This document shows, piece by piece, positions 9,449 through 18,952 of a stretch of 64,000 nucleotides of DNA. A model generated the notes under the pieces. That model searched no databases. It was not told the DNA's origin and was given only the letters and a program-made list of their open reading frames with translations. Every line of letters starts with the position of its first letter. Positions within the stretch are counted from its first letter, which is position 1. This DNA is from Aggregatibacter aphrophilus ATCC 33389. Its GTDB lineage: Bacteria; Pseudomonadota; Gammaproteobacteria; Enterobacterales; Pasteurellaceae. The translations under genes were made by a program, and so were the position numbers. Where the stretch lies: positions 1,364,001 through 1,428,000 of the forward strand of contig NZ_LR134327.1 in assembly GCF_900636915.1 (NCBI RefSeq). Reading direction: 5' to 3'.

Positions 9449-10165
9449 ATGAGTAACCTATCTGTTTTATTTGAAACCTTGGCGCGTGACAGCCATTTCT
9501 TTATTTTCGTTAAAATGGCATTTGCCATGGTGCTGGGTGGCATCATCGGCTTAGAGCGCGAGTTAAAAGCCAAACCCGTAGGTGTAAAAACCTGCATGAT
9601 TATTGCGGTGACCACTTGCGTACTCACCATTGTTTCCATTCAATCGGCTGAACATTATGCTCAAGTGTCGGAAAACATCCGCACCGATCCAATGCGTTTG
9701 GCGGCGCAAGTCATCAGCGGTATCGGTTTTCTTGGTGCCGGCGTGATTTTACGTAAGCACAACGACGCCATTTCTGGTTTGACCACCGCTGCTATCATTT
9801 GGGCGGCCGCCGGTATTGGTATTGCTTCCGGTGCTGGGTTTTATTTTGATGCCATTATCGCTACCGTCATGATTCTCATCGCTATTCGTCTTAGTCCTTA
9901 TGTGCATCGTTGGGTTCGTCGCCACGATAAGAAGAAAAAGACCAAAATTAATGCTACATTGACCTCGGCGGAGGCTGTTGGACAGTTTGTGCAACTGTTA
10001 CATAGCAACAATCATTTTATTGAAAATATCAATATGAAAGATCAAGCTAACGGCGAAACCAAGCTCAATATTCGTTGTGCTATCAGCGATAAAGACACTA
10101 TTCATGAGTTGTATTTATTATTAAAAAACGACCCGAATGTGGTGAGTTTGGAGTTGGAAAATTAA
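9449..10165 (+). CDS. MgtC/SapB-family membrane protein
   Basis: The 238-residue protein has four or five membrane helices in its first 150 residues and a soluble C-terminal domain of about 80 residues, likely ACT-like. Family signatures are GGIIGLERELKAKPVG and GIGFLGAGVILR. MgtC proteins support survival at low Mg2+ and inside macrophages, partly by acting on the F-type ATP synthase; the role here is unknown. It follows rluE by 4 bases, so the two are probably one transcript. No Mg2+ riboswitch leader can fit in that gap. Confidence 0.9.
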   Translation: MSNLSVLFETLARDSHFFIFVKMAFAMVLGGIIGLERELKAKPVGVKTCMIIAVTTCVLTIVSIQSAEHYAQVSENIRTDPMRLAAQVISGIGFLGAGVILRKHNDAISGLTTAAIIWAAAGIGIASGAGFYFDAIIATVMILIAIRLSPYVHRWVRRHDKKKKTKINATLTSAEAVGQFVQLLHSNNHFIENINMKDQANGETKLNIRCAISDKDTIHELYLLLKNDPNVVSLELEN

Positions 10166-10198
10166 AGCATTTGAACTAAGAAAATTAGAGAATTTTTG

Positions 10199-10235
10199 TG
10201 TAGGGGCAGATCGAGGTATCTACCCTTTTGTTTTG
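10199..10235 (+). terminator. Probable terminator after the MgtC-like gene
   Basis: An imperfect stem (AGGGGCAGAT / ATCTACCCT) is followed by TTTTGTTTT. It lies about 35 bases after the stop codon. Confidence 0.6.
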
Positions 10236-10249
10236 CTGAGAACGGGAGA

Positions 10250-10272
10250 GACGGCCGCATAATGCGACCGTC
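10250..10272. repeat. Short GC-rich palindrome
   Basis: GACGGCCGCAT and ATGCGACCGTC pair with one mismatch. The element sits between convergent genes, just before the stop of the flavin oxidoreductase gene. Its GC content contrasts with the flanks, so it may be a dispersed REP-like element or simply a second terminator. Confidence 0.5.
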
Positions 10273-10282
10273 ACCTACGGTT

Positions 10283-11386
10283 TTACTTCTTCACCGGTGG
10301 CAAAAATGCTAATTCTTTCATGTTCAGGTCCCATAAATAATCCGGGAAGCGGTAGAACGCTTTGCGCTCGGGGTCAAGTGCGGTGGAAATTTCTTGCGTT
10401 TTTCCCGATTGAATTAATTCCACAATATTTGGATTTAACAACACCGTTTTGCCCACGGCGATAAACTCCGCCCAGCCGGTGGCGAAAGCCTCTTCCATTT
10501 GCTCGGCGGTAATTAAATTACCGACACCGATAAGTGGAAGTTTGCCATTAATGCGCTGGTGGATGAGTTCCATGCGTGTTTTGTGGGTGTCGGCGCCACG
10601 GCGGGCAAGTTTATAAAAATCCCATAAAGAAACGTGCAAATATTGCAGTGGCTTCTGCACCAAGGCATCAATTAGGGCGAAAGTATCTGCCATGGTGAGT
10701 CCGTCCTCTTCCGGTTCTTCCGGAGAGAAACGATAGCCAAGAATAAAATCGTCACGTTGATATTTTTCTTTCACTGCATTTGCTGCGTCGATGACGGCGA
10801 GTGAAAAACGCAGACGATTTTCAATGGAACCACCCCATTGGTCGTTGCGATGGTTGCTGTGACCGGAGACAAATTGTTGAATTAAATAGCTGTTAGCACC
10901 GTGAATTTCTACGCCGTCAAAGCCAGCCTGAATGGCTAACTCCGTCGCATTGGCAAAGGCATGAATCAATTTTTCAATTTCCGCTTCGGTTAATGCGCGT
11001 GCACCGGTTGCCTCGTCAGCGGATGGCGCGACTTTATCCAAACCCTCTAACAATTCACTCATGGCTAATTTGCCACCATGATGAATTTGTAAAATGGCTT
11101 TGGCGCCTTGAGATTTAATGCTTTGTGCGACGGATTTTAGACTGTCCAAATAACGTTCATCTAAGGCGTAAGGCTGTCCGTTAAAGGCCTTACCTTCCCG
11201 TGAAACCAAAGTCGCTGCGCTGATAAACATCGCAAAGCCCTCTGCACGCCCTTGCAAAAAAGCATTTTCTTGTGTGCTAAAGGTGCCGTCAGGATTGGAA
11301 CCAAAATGGGTCATGGGTGCCACAACCAAGCGGTTTTTGAGTTCAACACCGTTATTTAAACGATAAGATTGAAAAAGTGCGGTCAT
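10283..11386 (-). CDS. NADH-dependent flavin oxidoreductase, old yellow enzyme family
   Basis: The 367-residue FMN-dependent ene-reductase has a TIM barrel. Visible family elements are the N-terminal KNRLVVAPMTHFGSNPDG, the QIHHGGK segment (the His pair binding the substrate oxygen lies further on), GFDGVEIHGANSYLIQQF and the C-terminal FMN phosphate loop around LIGVGNL and AVGKTVLLNPN. It resembles YqiG/NamA-type reductases; the physiological substrate is unknown. The start codon and first codons (MTALF) are written by an uptake signal in reverse orientation. An AGGAG site lies about 5 bases upstream. Confidence 0.92.
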   Translation of the reverse strand: MTALFQSYRLNNGVELKNRLVVAPMTHFGSNPDGTFSTQENAFLQGRAEGFAMFISAATLVSREGKAFNGQPYALDERYLDSLKSVAQSIKSQGAKAILQIHHGGKLAMSELLEGLDKVAPSADEATGARALTEAEIEKLIHAFANATELAIQAGFDGVEIHGANSYLIQQFVSGHSNHRNDQWGGSIENRLRFSLAVIDAANAVKEKYQRDDFILGYRFSPEEPEEDGLTMADTFALIDALVQKPLQYLHVSLWDFYKLARRGADTHKTRMELIHQRINGKLPLIGVGNLITAEQMEEAFATGWAEFIAVGKTVLLNPNIVELIQSGKTQEISTALDPERKAFYRFPDYLWDLNMKELAFLPPVKK

Positions 11387-11437
11387 TTTTTCTCCTGTTT
11401 TTGTAGATATAGATAGCTTGGTGGGGTGCTAGCTTGA

Positions 11438-12349
11438 TTAATCAATATCCATCATATACTGCGTTAAATTTTGAAATTGCGGGCTAAGCAATTTGTTTTC
11501 TTTAAGCTGCCACCAATAAACTGTCAGTTCTTTTTCCCCTTCCGCAAAGCTGCCGATGGCATAAGGCGGATAAACGAAGGTAATGCCATCGTGCGAGAAG
11601 TAAAAATCTTTTTCCACATAAAACTCGGCTTTTGACGTAAATGTTTCATTGTTCGACGCGTTGCTGTAAGTCTCCCATAACAGTTCTTTTAATTTATCGT
11701 GCTGATCCGGATTGATGACATCATCAATATCCAACAAGGTTTTTTTCGTTAAATCAATGTTGAGGAATTGGGTAGAATACATGCCGTGGGCACCACCGGA
11801 ATAGCCATAATAACCAATGGTGAAAGTCGCGATATTTTCCCGCTGCCCGAGGTATTTCATGTTGAAATTGGTAGTCATGCCAATCAGTTTGTTCTCTTTC
11901 ACCTCTTTGAGGCTATCGGCATAAAGGGTTTGTAAGTAGTCAACGAGTTGTTGTTTATTCTCAATTTTAATTTGACCTTCTGCCGTGAACTGGCGGATTA
12001 ACTCGTTTACCAGTAAATCTGTTAACCAATCCATGTTGGTTTTTAAGGCTTTCACACTGACTTTCGCCTCGGCGCTTTCTGGCGCATAATCATCGGAGGA
12101 TTTGGAAGGGGTCTTATCAAACTTGATGGTTTCGGATTTTTCAAACAATACCTCCGGCTCCACCCGAATCGTTTGGTTCTCAGCCAAATCTACCACTTGT
12201 TTTTGTAGCGTATCCACTTGTGTATTGAGCTGCTCGATCGTCTGCGCTTGCTTTTGGGTTTGCTCAATGAGCGCGTTTTTTTCTTTATCGTCACAGGCGG
12301 TGAGCGTTAGGCTGCCGGTGATTAACGCGGCGATGAGTAATTTTTTCAT
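11438..12349 (-). CDS. Lipoprotein with coiled coil and DUF3298-like domain
   Basis: The 303-residue protein begins with a lipoprotein signal ending LTLTAC, so Cys19 is the likely acylation site. Residues about 25-60 (QTQKQAQTIEQLNTQVDTLQ) form a coiled coil. The C-terminal half contains GYYGYSGGAHGMYSTQFLNID and FVYPPYAIGSFAEGEKELTV, segments typical of the DUF3298/RsiV fold, whose RsiV member binds lysozyme. Function is not known here. It lies downstream of selB on the same strand, separated by 46 bases holding one uptake signal. Confidence 0.8.
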   Translation of the reverse strand: MKKLLIAALITGSLTLTACDDKEKNALIEQTQKQAQTIEQLNTQVDTLQKQVVDLAENQTIRVEPEVLFEKSETIKFDKTPSKSSDDYAPESAEAKVSVKALKTNMDWLTDLLVNELIRQFTAEGQIKIENKQQLVDYLQTLYADSLKEVKENKLIGMTTNFNMKYLGQRENIATFTIGYYGYSGGAHGMYSTQFLNIDLTKKTLLDIDDVINPDQHDKLKELLWETYSNASNNETFTSKAEFYVEKDFYFSHDGITFVYPPYAIGSFAEGEKELTVYWWQLKENKLLSPQFQNLTQYMMDID

Positions 12350-12395
12350 GGAAACTCCTATGTGTTAAAAAAACGTTGTCAAAAATGACCGCACT

Positions 12396-14255
12396 TTATA
12401 GATCAAACACGTCCGCATCGCGCAATACGTGAATATTGCCTTTGCGACGCAGGAAGCCACAGCGGTCGAAATATTCCACCAGTTGGACGGTCATTTTGCG
12501 TCCGAATTGTAAGACGTCTCGCAATTCGTTGACCGAAAAGCCTTCTTTCCCGGCGACAAGCTGTTTGATTAAGCGTGCGGTGGCATAAATGTTCTCGGTC
12601 AGGAAGAAACGGTCTTTTACCACGGCGGTGAGATAGCCTAATTTACCGGCTTTGTAGAGGAAGTTGCGCATAGCGCTTTCTTCCTGTCCTAATAAGCCGG
12701 CAAGATCACGCACCCACAACGCTTGTCCGTTATGTTGCTCAAATTGTTCAAGAACTTGCTGCCATAATGCGCGTTCTTGTTCATTAAATTGAATTTTATG
12801 ATCGGCGGTGTGTAGCCAGCCACGGGTTTGCTGTAGTTGATTTTCGGCTAATAATTCATCAATAAAATGATAAATCAGTTTTTCCGGCTGGTTCAGTGCC
12901 GCAATGCGATATAAACGGGCTTTACCTAAGCCGAGTTGGTCGGGATGTTGTTCGTGATATTGCGCAAGTGCGGTCAATAATTTTGACGTTTGTTGCGTGC
13001 GATAATCGGCATTAAAGCACCAGCTTTGGAAGCGAATGTCGCCGTTTTTTTCAAGAATCTTGTTCAGTTGGGCGTTTGTCAGCTGTTCAATCCACATCAA
13101 CTGCTCGGCTTCCACCGCATGATTTTGCAGATAAAGTGCGGTGCGTTTTTCGGCTGTTTCTGCTTGAATCAGTTGGCGTAAATAATCGAAACGGGCTTCT
13201 GTGCGCTTATGGCGTTTCGGGGAATGGATTTCAATCACTTTTGCGCCACCGAGTACGGCGGTCGAGTTGCTGTTGCGTAAGATGATTTTGTCACCATGCG
13301 CCAAAAACAACGGTTGTTCTAAAATCAGTTCTGCCAGCGCGTGTTGCTGAGGTACGAGTTTGGGTTGTTGTAATAACGTCAGCTTGCCCGTGGTGTGTGA
13401 GGCGGCGTGATAAATATGCACCGGTTGGCTTTCGTTCAGTGGAATCTGGTTTTCTAGCCAAACGGTGACGCGATCTGTCGCTTTAGCAGGCGGTTGGGAG
13501 AACAACCAATCGCCGCGCTCAATTAACGTGCGGTCGAAATCCAAGTTAATATTTAACGCGAGGCGTTGCCCTGCCAAGCCTTCTGTGCTTTGTTCGTTTT
13601 GTGCGTGGATATTTTTCACCCGCACTTTTTGTCCATTGCTTAAATACAATTCGTCGTCAATGGCAACTTTGCCCGCAAATGCAGTGCCCGTCACCACGGT
13701 GCCGGCACCTTTAATGGTAAAAATACGGTCGATGGCATAACGGAACGGTTTTTCTGTGTCCGATAATTCCGGCAACTGCGCCAAATAATCGCGTAATGTT
13801 TCAATACCCTGACCGCTGGTGGCAGAGGTCACGAAGAATTTACTGTTCGCCAAGATGGCATATTGTTCGCATAACTGTTGTTCTAATGCGTCAATTTGTT
13901 GCGCATCGGCGCGGTCGGCTTTGGTGATCACCACCATGATTTCCTGCAATTGCAACAAGCTCAAAATGTTTAAGTGCTCGATGGTTTGCGCTTGCACGCC
14001 TTCGTCTGCGGCAACGATAAGCATGGCGTAATGAATGCCGCCCAAGCCTGCCAACATATTGGCAAGAAAACGTTCGTGCCCCGGTACGTCGATAAAGCCG
14101 AGGATTTGATCTTTTAACGGCAAATAGGCGTAGCCCAAATCAATGGTCATGCCGCGTTTTTTTTCTTCCGGTAAATGCGCCGTATGCGTGCCAGTGAGGG
14201 CTTGTAATAGCGCGGTTTTGCCGTGGTCAACGTGTCCGGATGTGACAATAATCAT
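12396..14255 (-). CDS. selB: Selenocysteine-specific elongation factor SelB
   Basis: SelB delivers Sec-tRNA to UGA codons marked by a SECIS hairpin. The 619-residue product has an EF-Tu-like GTPase with GHVDHGKT at residues 7-14, DVPGHERF and ITKAD, then beta-barrel domains. The C-terminal third, with repeated winged helices, is the SECIS-binding part. The start is the ATG at 14255 ([14 protein letters not shown]), which overlaps the selA stop codon by ATGA. An in-frame extension of 20 codons upstream lies inside selA and is not needed. Translational coupling to selA is clear. Confidence 0.96.
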   Translation of the reverse strand: MIIVTSGHVDHGKTALLQALTGTHTAHLPEEKKRGMTIDLGYAYLPLKDQILGFIDVPGHERFLANMLAGLGGIHYAMLIVAADEGVQAQTIEHLNILSLLQLQEIMVVITKADRADAQQIDALEQQLCEQYAILANSKFFVTSATSGQGIETLRDYLAQLPELSDTEKPFRYAIDRIFTIKGAGTVVTGTAFAGKVAIDDELYLSNGQKVRVKNIHAQNEQSTEGLAGQRLALNINLDFDRTLIERGDWLFSQPPAKATDRVTVWLENQIPLNESQPVHIYHAASHTTGKLTLLQQPKLVPQQHALAELILEQPLFLAHGDKIILRNSNSTAVLGGAKVIEIHSPKRHKRTEARFDYLRQLIQAETAEKRTALYLQNHAVEAEQLMWIEQLTNAQLNKILEKNGDIRFQSWCFNADYRTQQTSKLLTALAQYHEQHPDQLGLGKARLYRIAALNQPEKLIYHFIDELLAENQLQQTRGWLHTADHKIQFNEQERALWQQVLEQFEQHNGQALWVRDLAGLLGQEESAMRNFLYKAGKLGYLTAVVKDRFFLTENIYATARLIKQLVAGKEGFSVNELRDVLQFGRKMTVQLVEYFDRCGFLRRKGNIHVLRDADVFDL

Positions 14256-15646
14256 AGTGCCTCCAACGTGTTGAGCAAGCGTTCGAGATTGGCCAAACTG
14301 CGTAAATCCAACCAAATTTTATCCCGTTCAATACGCCCGATAACCGGTTGTGGTAGCGCCAATAAACGGGCGAAAAGTGCGGTGGTTTTTGTCGGCATTT
14401 TTTCTGTTGCCGGCGCAATGGTTACCGCGACAGACGGAATCCGTGCCAACGGTTGGGAGCCGCTACCAACCTGCGCTTCGCTTGGTTCGATAGCAACAAG
14501 GTAGTCTGTATTTAAGCGATTTTCCAACCGCACTTTCAATTGTTCTGCTTGTGCTTGTAATTGGGCTACTGGCTGAGTAAGCAGATGAAGTGCGGTCAGT
14601 TTTTCGGTAATTTTTTCCGGTTGCAAATATAAACGTAAAGTGGCTTCCAGTCCGGCAAGGGTGACTTTGTCGCAACGTAGCACACGTTTGAGCGGATGGG
14701 CTTGTAGCTGTTGAATCAATGCTTTTTTACCCACGATAATGCCCGCTTGTGGCCCGCCAAGCAGTTTGTCGCCGGAGAAGGAAATCAAATCCAGACCCTG
14801 TTGCAATTTTTCTTGTACCGTCGGTTCTTCCGGCAAATTGAATTGTTTCAGATCAATTAACGCGCCGCTACCTAAATCCGTGATGACCGGAATGCTAAAC
14901 TCTTTGCCTAATTCTGCCAGTTCTTGTTCATCAACAGAATGCGTGAAACCGCAAATTTGGTAGTTGCTGCTGTGAACTTTCATTAAAAAGGCGGTGTTTT
15001 CGTTAATTGCGTTGCGATAATCTTTTAAATGGGTGCGATTAGTGGTGCCCACTTCCACCAGTTCGCAACCGGCCTGCGCCATGATGTCGGGAATGCGGAA
15101 AGCACCGCCGATTTCAATCAATTCACCACGGGAGATGATCACCTCTTTACCCTGCGCGAAAGTCGCCAACATCAGTAATACCGCCGCTGCGTTGTTGTTC
15201 ACTACACAGGCCGCCTCTGCGCCCGTGAGTTGTTGCAGTAAGTCGCTGATGTAGTTGTCCCGATGGTTCCGCTCGCCAGCCGCTAAATCATATTCTAATG
15301 CCACATTGTCCTGCATGGCATCCAACGCCGCCTGTTGTGCCGCCGGTGACCACAACGCGCGCCCAAGATTGGTGTGCAATACCGTGCCGGTTAAATTATG
15401 TACGCTCTTAATGTTCACCTGTTGTTGTAACAATAATTGTTGGTGGATATGTTGAAAGGTGGCGTCGGTTGTTTGCAAAAAGTGCGGTAGGTTTTCATGG
15501 TGTTTTATGTGTTCGCGTGCTTGTTGCAACAAGTCACGGCAAACATTAACGGTGGCGGTGTGGCCAAATTCTGCGATAAATTGCTCGCCTTGCGGGGTTT
15601 TGAGCAATTTGTCAACGGCGGGAAGGGCTTGATAAAGGGCTGACAT
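14252..15646 (-). CDS. selA: L-seryl-tRNA(Sec) selenium transferase SelA
   Basis: SelA converts Ser-tRNA(Sec) to selenocysteinyl-tRNA(Sec) using selenophosphate and PLP. The 464-residue length matches the bacterial enzyme. The PLP lysine is in [14 protein letters not shown] at about residue 294, preceded by the conserved [10 protein letters not shown]. It is the first gene of selAB and is divergent from proS across about 150 bases. selC lies 8 kb away at 23274; selD is not in the window. Confidence 0.96.
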   Translation of the reverse strand: MSALYQALPAVDKLLKTPQGEQFIAEFGHTATVNVCRDLLQQAREHIKHHENLPHFLQTTDATFQHIHQQLLLQQQVNIKSVHNLTGTVLHTNLGRALWSPAAQQAALDAMQDNVALEYDLAAGERNHRDNYISDLLQQLTGAEAACVVNNNAAAVLLMLATFAQGKEVIISRGELIEIGGAFRIPDIMAQAGCELVEVGTTNRTHLKDYRNAINENTAFLMKVHSSNYQICGFTHSVDEQELAELGKEFSIPVITDLGSGALIDLKQFNLPEEPTVQEKLQQGLDLISFSGDKLLGGPQAGIIVGKKALIQQLQAHPLKRVLRCDKVTLAGLEATLRLYLQPEKITEKLTALHLLTQPVAQLQAQAEQLKVRLENRLNTDYLVAIEPSEAQVGSGSQPLARIPSVAVTIAPATEKMPTKTTALFARLLALPQPVIGRIERDKIWLDLRSLANLERLLNTLEAL

Positions 15647-15798
15647 GATGATTCCTTTTCTTTAGCTTAAATTGTCCGTGTCAATGCGCTGTTATGGCGT
15701 GCAAAAACTGATTTCTTTCTTGCTTTTGCTTGCGCATTAGATACACTATCGCCAATTTTTTTCTCAAGTTTCAAATTCTAAGAATTATAGGTAATTCA

Positions 15799-17514
15799 AT
15801 GCGTACAAGTAAATATTTATTCTCCACCTTAAAGGAAACCCCGGCGGAAGCGGCGGTGGTGAGCCACCAATTAATGTTGCGTGCCGGTATGATTCGTCCT
15901 CTTGCGTCAGGTCTTTATAACTGGCTGCCGACCGGTTTGCGCGTGCTGAAAAAAGTGGAAAATATTATTCGCGATGAAATGAATAAAAGCGGCGCCATCG
16001 AAGTGGAAATGCCGGTAGTGCAACCCGCGGAATTGTGGCAGGAATCCGGCCGTTGGGAGCAATATGGTCCGGAATTATTGCGTTTTGAAGATCGCGGCAA
16101 TCGTAATTTTGTTTTAGGCCCGACTCACGAAGAAGTGATTACCGATTTAGTGCGTCGTGAAGTGAGTTCTTATCGCCAACTTCCCCTTAATTTGTATCAA
16201 ATTCAAACCAAATTCCGCGATGAAGTGCGTCCGCGTTTCGGCGTGATGCGCGGTCGTGAGTTTTTGATGAAAGATGCCTATTCTTTCCATACATCCAAAG
16301 AAAGTCTGCAAGAAACCTATGAAGTGATGTATCAAACTTATAGCAATATTTTCAGTCGCTTAGGCTTAGATTTCCGTGCGGTGCAGGCAGATACCGGTTC
16401 TATCGGCGGTAGCGCGTCTCATGAGTTCCAAGTGTTGGCCAATAGCGGCGAAGATGATGTGATTTTCTCCACCGAGTCCGATTATGCGGCGAATATCGAA
16501 CTTGCCGAAGCCGTTGCCGTAGGTGAACGAGCACAACCGACTAAAGCGATGGAATTGGTGGATACGCCAAACGCGAAAACTATCGCAGAATTGGTTGCGC
16601 AATTTAATTTGCCGATTGAGAAAACCGTGAAGACGCTGATTGTAAAAGGTGCAAATGAAGAACAACCGTTAGTGGCGTTAATCATTCGCGGCGATCATGA
16701 ATTAAATGAAGTCAAAGCGGAAAAACTAGCAGAAGTGGCTTCTCCGCTTGAATTTGCCGATGAAGCGGCAATTAAAGCTAAAATTGGCGCAGGCGTGGGC
16801 TCACTTGGGCCGGTAAATTTAAACATTCCGGTGATCATTGACCGCAGTGTGGCAATCATGTCTGATTTCAGTGCAGGTGCCAATATAGACGGTAAACATT
16901 ATTTCAATATTAACTGGGAACGCGATGTGGCATTGCCAAAAGTAGCGGATATTCGTAACGTTGTTGAAGGCGACCCAAGTCCGGATGGCAAAGGTACGTT
17001 ATTAATTAAACGTGGTATTGAAGTGGGACACATTTTCCAATTGGGCGACAAATATTCCAAAGCCATGAACGCTACCGTGCAAGGTGAAGACGGCCGTCCT
17101 ATGGTGTTGACCATGGGCTGTTACGGCATTGGCGTTACCCGCGTGGTGGCTGCCGCTATTGAACAACATCATGACGAGCGCGGCATCATTTGGCCTTGCG
17201 ACGAAATGGCTCCGTTCACCGTGGCTATCGTGCCGATGAATATGCACAAATCGGAAAGCGTGCAAGAATTCGCTGAGGATTTATACCGCACTTTATTGGC
17301 GCAAGGTGTGGAAGTGATTTTTGATGACCGTAAAGAACGCCCGGGCGTGATGTTTGCCGATATGGAACTTATCGGTGTACCACACATGGTGGTGATTGGT
17401 GAGAAAAATTTAGCCAACGGCGAAATCGAATATAAAAACCGCCGCACGGGTGAAAAACAAATGATCGCCAAAGATCAGTTATTGGATTTCTTGAAGAGTC
17501 AGGTTAAGGCGTAA
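15799..17514 (+). CDS. proS: Prolyl-tRNA synthetase (bacterial type)
   Basis: This 571-residue class II synthetase charges tRNA-Pro. The order is: motif 1 region near residue 70, motif 2 [17 protein letters not shown], an inserted editing domain of about 180 residues (about 220-400) that hydrolyses Ala-tRNA-Pro, motif 3 [11 protein letters not shown], and the C-terminal anticodon-binding domain. I chose the ATG at 15799 ([18 protein letters not shown]) over the 23-codon upstream extension because it matches the universal ProRS start. It is monocistronic, ending at an inverted uptake-signal terminator. Confidence 0.97.
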   Translation: MRTSKYLFSTLKETPAEAAVVSHQLMLRAGMIRPLASGLYNWLPTGLRVLKKVENIIRDEMNKSGAIEVEMPVVQPAELWQESGRWEQYGPELLRFEDRGNRNFVLGPTHEEVITDLVRREVSSYRQLPLNLYQIQTKFRDEVRPRFGVMRGREFLMKDAYSFHTSKESLQETYEVMYQTYSNIFSRLGLDFRAVQADTGSIGGSASHEFQVLANSGEDDVIFSTESDYAANIELAEAVAVGERAQPTKAMELVDTPNAKTIAELVAQFNLPIEKTVKTLIVKGANEEQPLVALIIRGDHELNEVKAEKLAEVASPLEFADEAAIKAKIGAGVGSLGPVNLNIPVIIDRSVAIMSDFSAGANIDGKHYFNINWERDVALPKVADIRNVVEGDPSPDGKGTLLIKRGIEVGHIFQLGDKYSKAMNATVQGEDGRPMVLTMGCYGIGVTRVVAAAIEQHHDERGIIWPCDEMAPFTVAIVPMNMHKSESVQEFAEDLYRTLLAQGVEVIFDDRKERPGVMFADMELIGVPHMVVIGEKNLANGEIEYKNRRTGEKQMIAKDQLLDFLKSQVKA

Positions 17515-17521
17515 TTGTTAT

Positions 17522-17565
17522 AAAGTGCGGTTGGAATTTTAGTTGGATTTTCGACCGCACTTTTT
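17522..17565. terminator. Inverted uptake-signal terminator after proS
   Basis: AAAGTGCGGT and ACCGCACTTT pair around about 22 bases and are followed by TT. The next gene starts only about 13 bases later. Confidence 0.8.
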
Positions 17566-17577
17566 ATGTGTGAACTC

Positions 17578-17907
17578 ATGAACCCTTGGATTCTTCTGGC
17601 TTTTTCCATTGCGTTGGAAATTGTTGCCACTAATTTATTGAAAGTCAGTGACGGTTTTACTAAGGTGGTACCGACCGTTGCGTCGTTAACGCTTTATGCA
17701 ATTTCCTTTTATTGTGTGTCTATCGTATTTCGGACACTTTCCGTCGGCTTAGTGTATGCTATTTGGTCCGGGGTAGGGATTGTGTTGACGGCGGTGGTGG
17801 CTTATTTTGCATTTGGTCAGAAAATCGACACTGCCGGCTTAATTGGTATGGGATTGATTATTTTCGGTGTTTTGGTGATTAATTTGTTTTCACAAAGTGC
17901 ACACTAA
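17578..17907 (+). CDS. emrE: Small multidrug resistance (SMR) efflux protein, EmrE-like
   Basis: The 109-residue protein has four membrane helices and works as a dimeric proton/drug antiporter for quaternary cations. The EmrE key residues fall in register: Glu14 in helix 1 (the proton/substrate switch), Tyr40, Tyr60 and Trp63 in GLVYAIWSGVGIV, and Asn102. I chose the ATG at 17578 (MNPWILLAFSIALEI) because it keeps this register; an ATG at 17566 would add four residues. Its promoter must overlap the proS terminator or the end of proS. An SdhE gene follows. Confidence 0.92.
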   Translation: MNPWILLAFSIALEIVATNLLKVSDGFTKVVPTVASLTLYAISFYCVSIVFRTLSVGLVYAIWSGVGIVLTAVVAYFAFGQKIDTAGLIGMGLIIFGVLVINLFSQSAH

Positions 17908-17947
17908 CTTATATAATCTGGCCGATTTTTGTTAATTGGAGATCAGA

Positions 17948-18202
17948 ATGAAACATTATGATCCATTGCGTGTTGAGTGGGATTGTCGGCGTGGAATGCT
18001 GGAGTTGGATAAGGTAATTATGCCCTTTTACAAACAGCATTTCGAGCAGTTAAATGAGTATAAAAAAGCGATTTTTGTTCGCTTGTTGACTTGTACCGAT
18101 TTGCAGTTGTTTTCTTGGTTTTTTAATAATGGCAAAATCGATGATCCGGAACTAGCTGAAATGGTGGCGGAAATTCAACAAAAGTTAAACTTAACTCTTT
18201 GA
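17948..18202 (+). CDS. sdhE: FAD assembly factor SdhE (YgfY)
   Basis: SdhE helps attach FAD covalently to the flavoprotein subunits of succinate dehydrogenase and fumarate reductase. The 84-residue product carries the signature RRGMLELD (the RGxxE motif) and FSWFFNNGKIDDPELAEMV. The start is the ATG at 17948, with GGAG about 7 bases upstream; a TTG 12 bases earlier is less likely. TATAAT lies in the short gap after the SMR gene (about 17911) and may supply a promoter. It sits directly before the sigma-E operon. Confidence 0.92.
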   Translation: MKHYDPLRVEWDCRRGMLELDKVIMPFYKQHFEQLNEYKKAIFVRLLTCTDLQLFSWFFNNGKIDDPELAEMVAEIQQKLNLTL

Positions 18203-18246
18203 TTTTTAATGTTCATAAATTTTATTTCATTTTCCCTTAATTTTAT

Positions 18247-18273
18247 GAACTTTTTTTCATTCACTTCGTCTAA
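18247..18273 (+). promoter_or_regulatory. Sigma-E-type promoter of the rpoE operon
   Basis: GAACTT at 18247-18252 and TCTAA at 18269-18273 are separated by exactly 16 bases, matching the sigma-E consensus GAACTT-N16-TCTRA. This implies autoregulation of rpoE as in E. coli. Transcription should begin near 18280, about 55 bases before the ATG. Confidence 0.8.
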
Positions 18274-18319
18274 CGCAGTACGAGAGCTTGCTGGCTTTGC
18301 AATGAAAGCCTGTTAGACG
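18267..18319. repeat. Nested inverted repeat over the rpoE -10 region and leader
   Basis: CGTCTAAC (18267-18274) is complementary to GTTAGACG (18312-18319). Inside it, GGCTTT (18293-18298) pairs with AAAGCC (18305-18310). The left outer arm contains the sigma-E -10 element. The inner hairpin lies in the transcribed leader, about 25 bases before the start codon. A regulatory role is possible but not shown. Confidence 0.6.
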
Positions 18320-18335
18320 TGATATATGAGGTTAT

Positions 18336-18911
18336 ATGGCTGAACAGCTAACAGATCAGGCTTTGGTAGAGAGAGTGCAGCAAGGGGATAAGAAGGCCTT
18401 TAATTTATTAGTAATACGTTATCAAAATAAAGTGGCTGGATTACTTACTCGGTATATTTCACCGAATGATATTCCTGATGTTGTACAAGAATCGTTTATA
18501 AAAGCATATCGTTCAATAGATTCTTTTCGTGGTGATAGTGCTTTCTACACTTGGCTGTATAGAATCGCGGTTAATACCGCAAAAAATTATTTAACTGCAC
18601 AGGGTCGTCGCCCGCCAAATGAAGATATTTTGGCTGAAGATGCAGAATCCTATGATGTGGGAACAAATTTACGGGATGTGGATACTCCCGAAAATGAAAT
18701 GTTATCCAATGAGTTGAAGAAGATAGTGTTTGATACCATCAAAGGTTTACAAGAAGATTTACGTACAGCCATTACGTTACGTGAACTCGAGGGATTAAGT
18801 TATGAAGAGATCGCAGAAATAATGGATTGTCCAGTAGGTACCGTAAGATCACGGATTTTCCGGGCGCGTGAAATCATTGAAAGCAAAGTCAAGCCGCTTT
18901 TGCAGCGTTAA
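18336..18911 (+). CDS. rpoE: RNA polymerase sigma factor RpoE (sigma-E, ECF type)
   Basis: Sigma-E directs the response to misfolded outer-membrane proteins and altered LPS. The 191-residue ECF factor has region 2 (about residues 20-90, with IPDVVQESFIKAYRSIDSFRG) and region 4 (about 135-185, with LEGLSYEEIAEIMDCPVGTVRSRIFRAR). The operon order rpoE-rseA-rseB-rseC is conserved. Expression is probably autoregulated through the sigma-E promoter just upstream. Confidence 0.97.
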   Translation: MAEQLTDQALVERVQQGDKKAFNLLVIRYQNKVAGLLTRYISPNDIPDVVQESFIKAYRSIDSFRGDSAFYTWLYRIAVNTAKNYLTAQGRRPPNEDILAEDAESYDVGTNLRDVDTPENEMLSNELKKIVFDTIKGLQEDLRTAITLRELEGLSYEEIAEIMDCPVGTVRSRIFRAREIIESKVKPLLQR

Positions 18912-18952
18912 TTTAAAACAGGAATACAACTACGGTTAGTCGGAGTATAAAA

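Noticed and set aside
9441..9449. Possible Mg2+ riboswitch before the MgtC-like gene
   Set aside because: Only 4 bases separate it from rluE, leaving no room for a leader.
12102..12368. Plus-strand Cys/Ser-rich 88-codon frame opposite the lipoprotein gene
   Set aside because: It is the antisense of the coiled-coil and signal region and shows no independent support.
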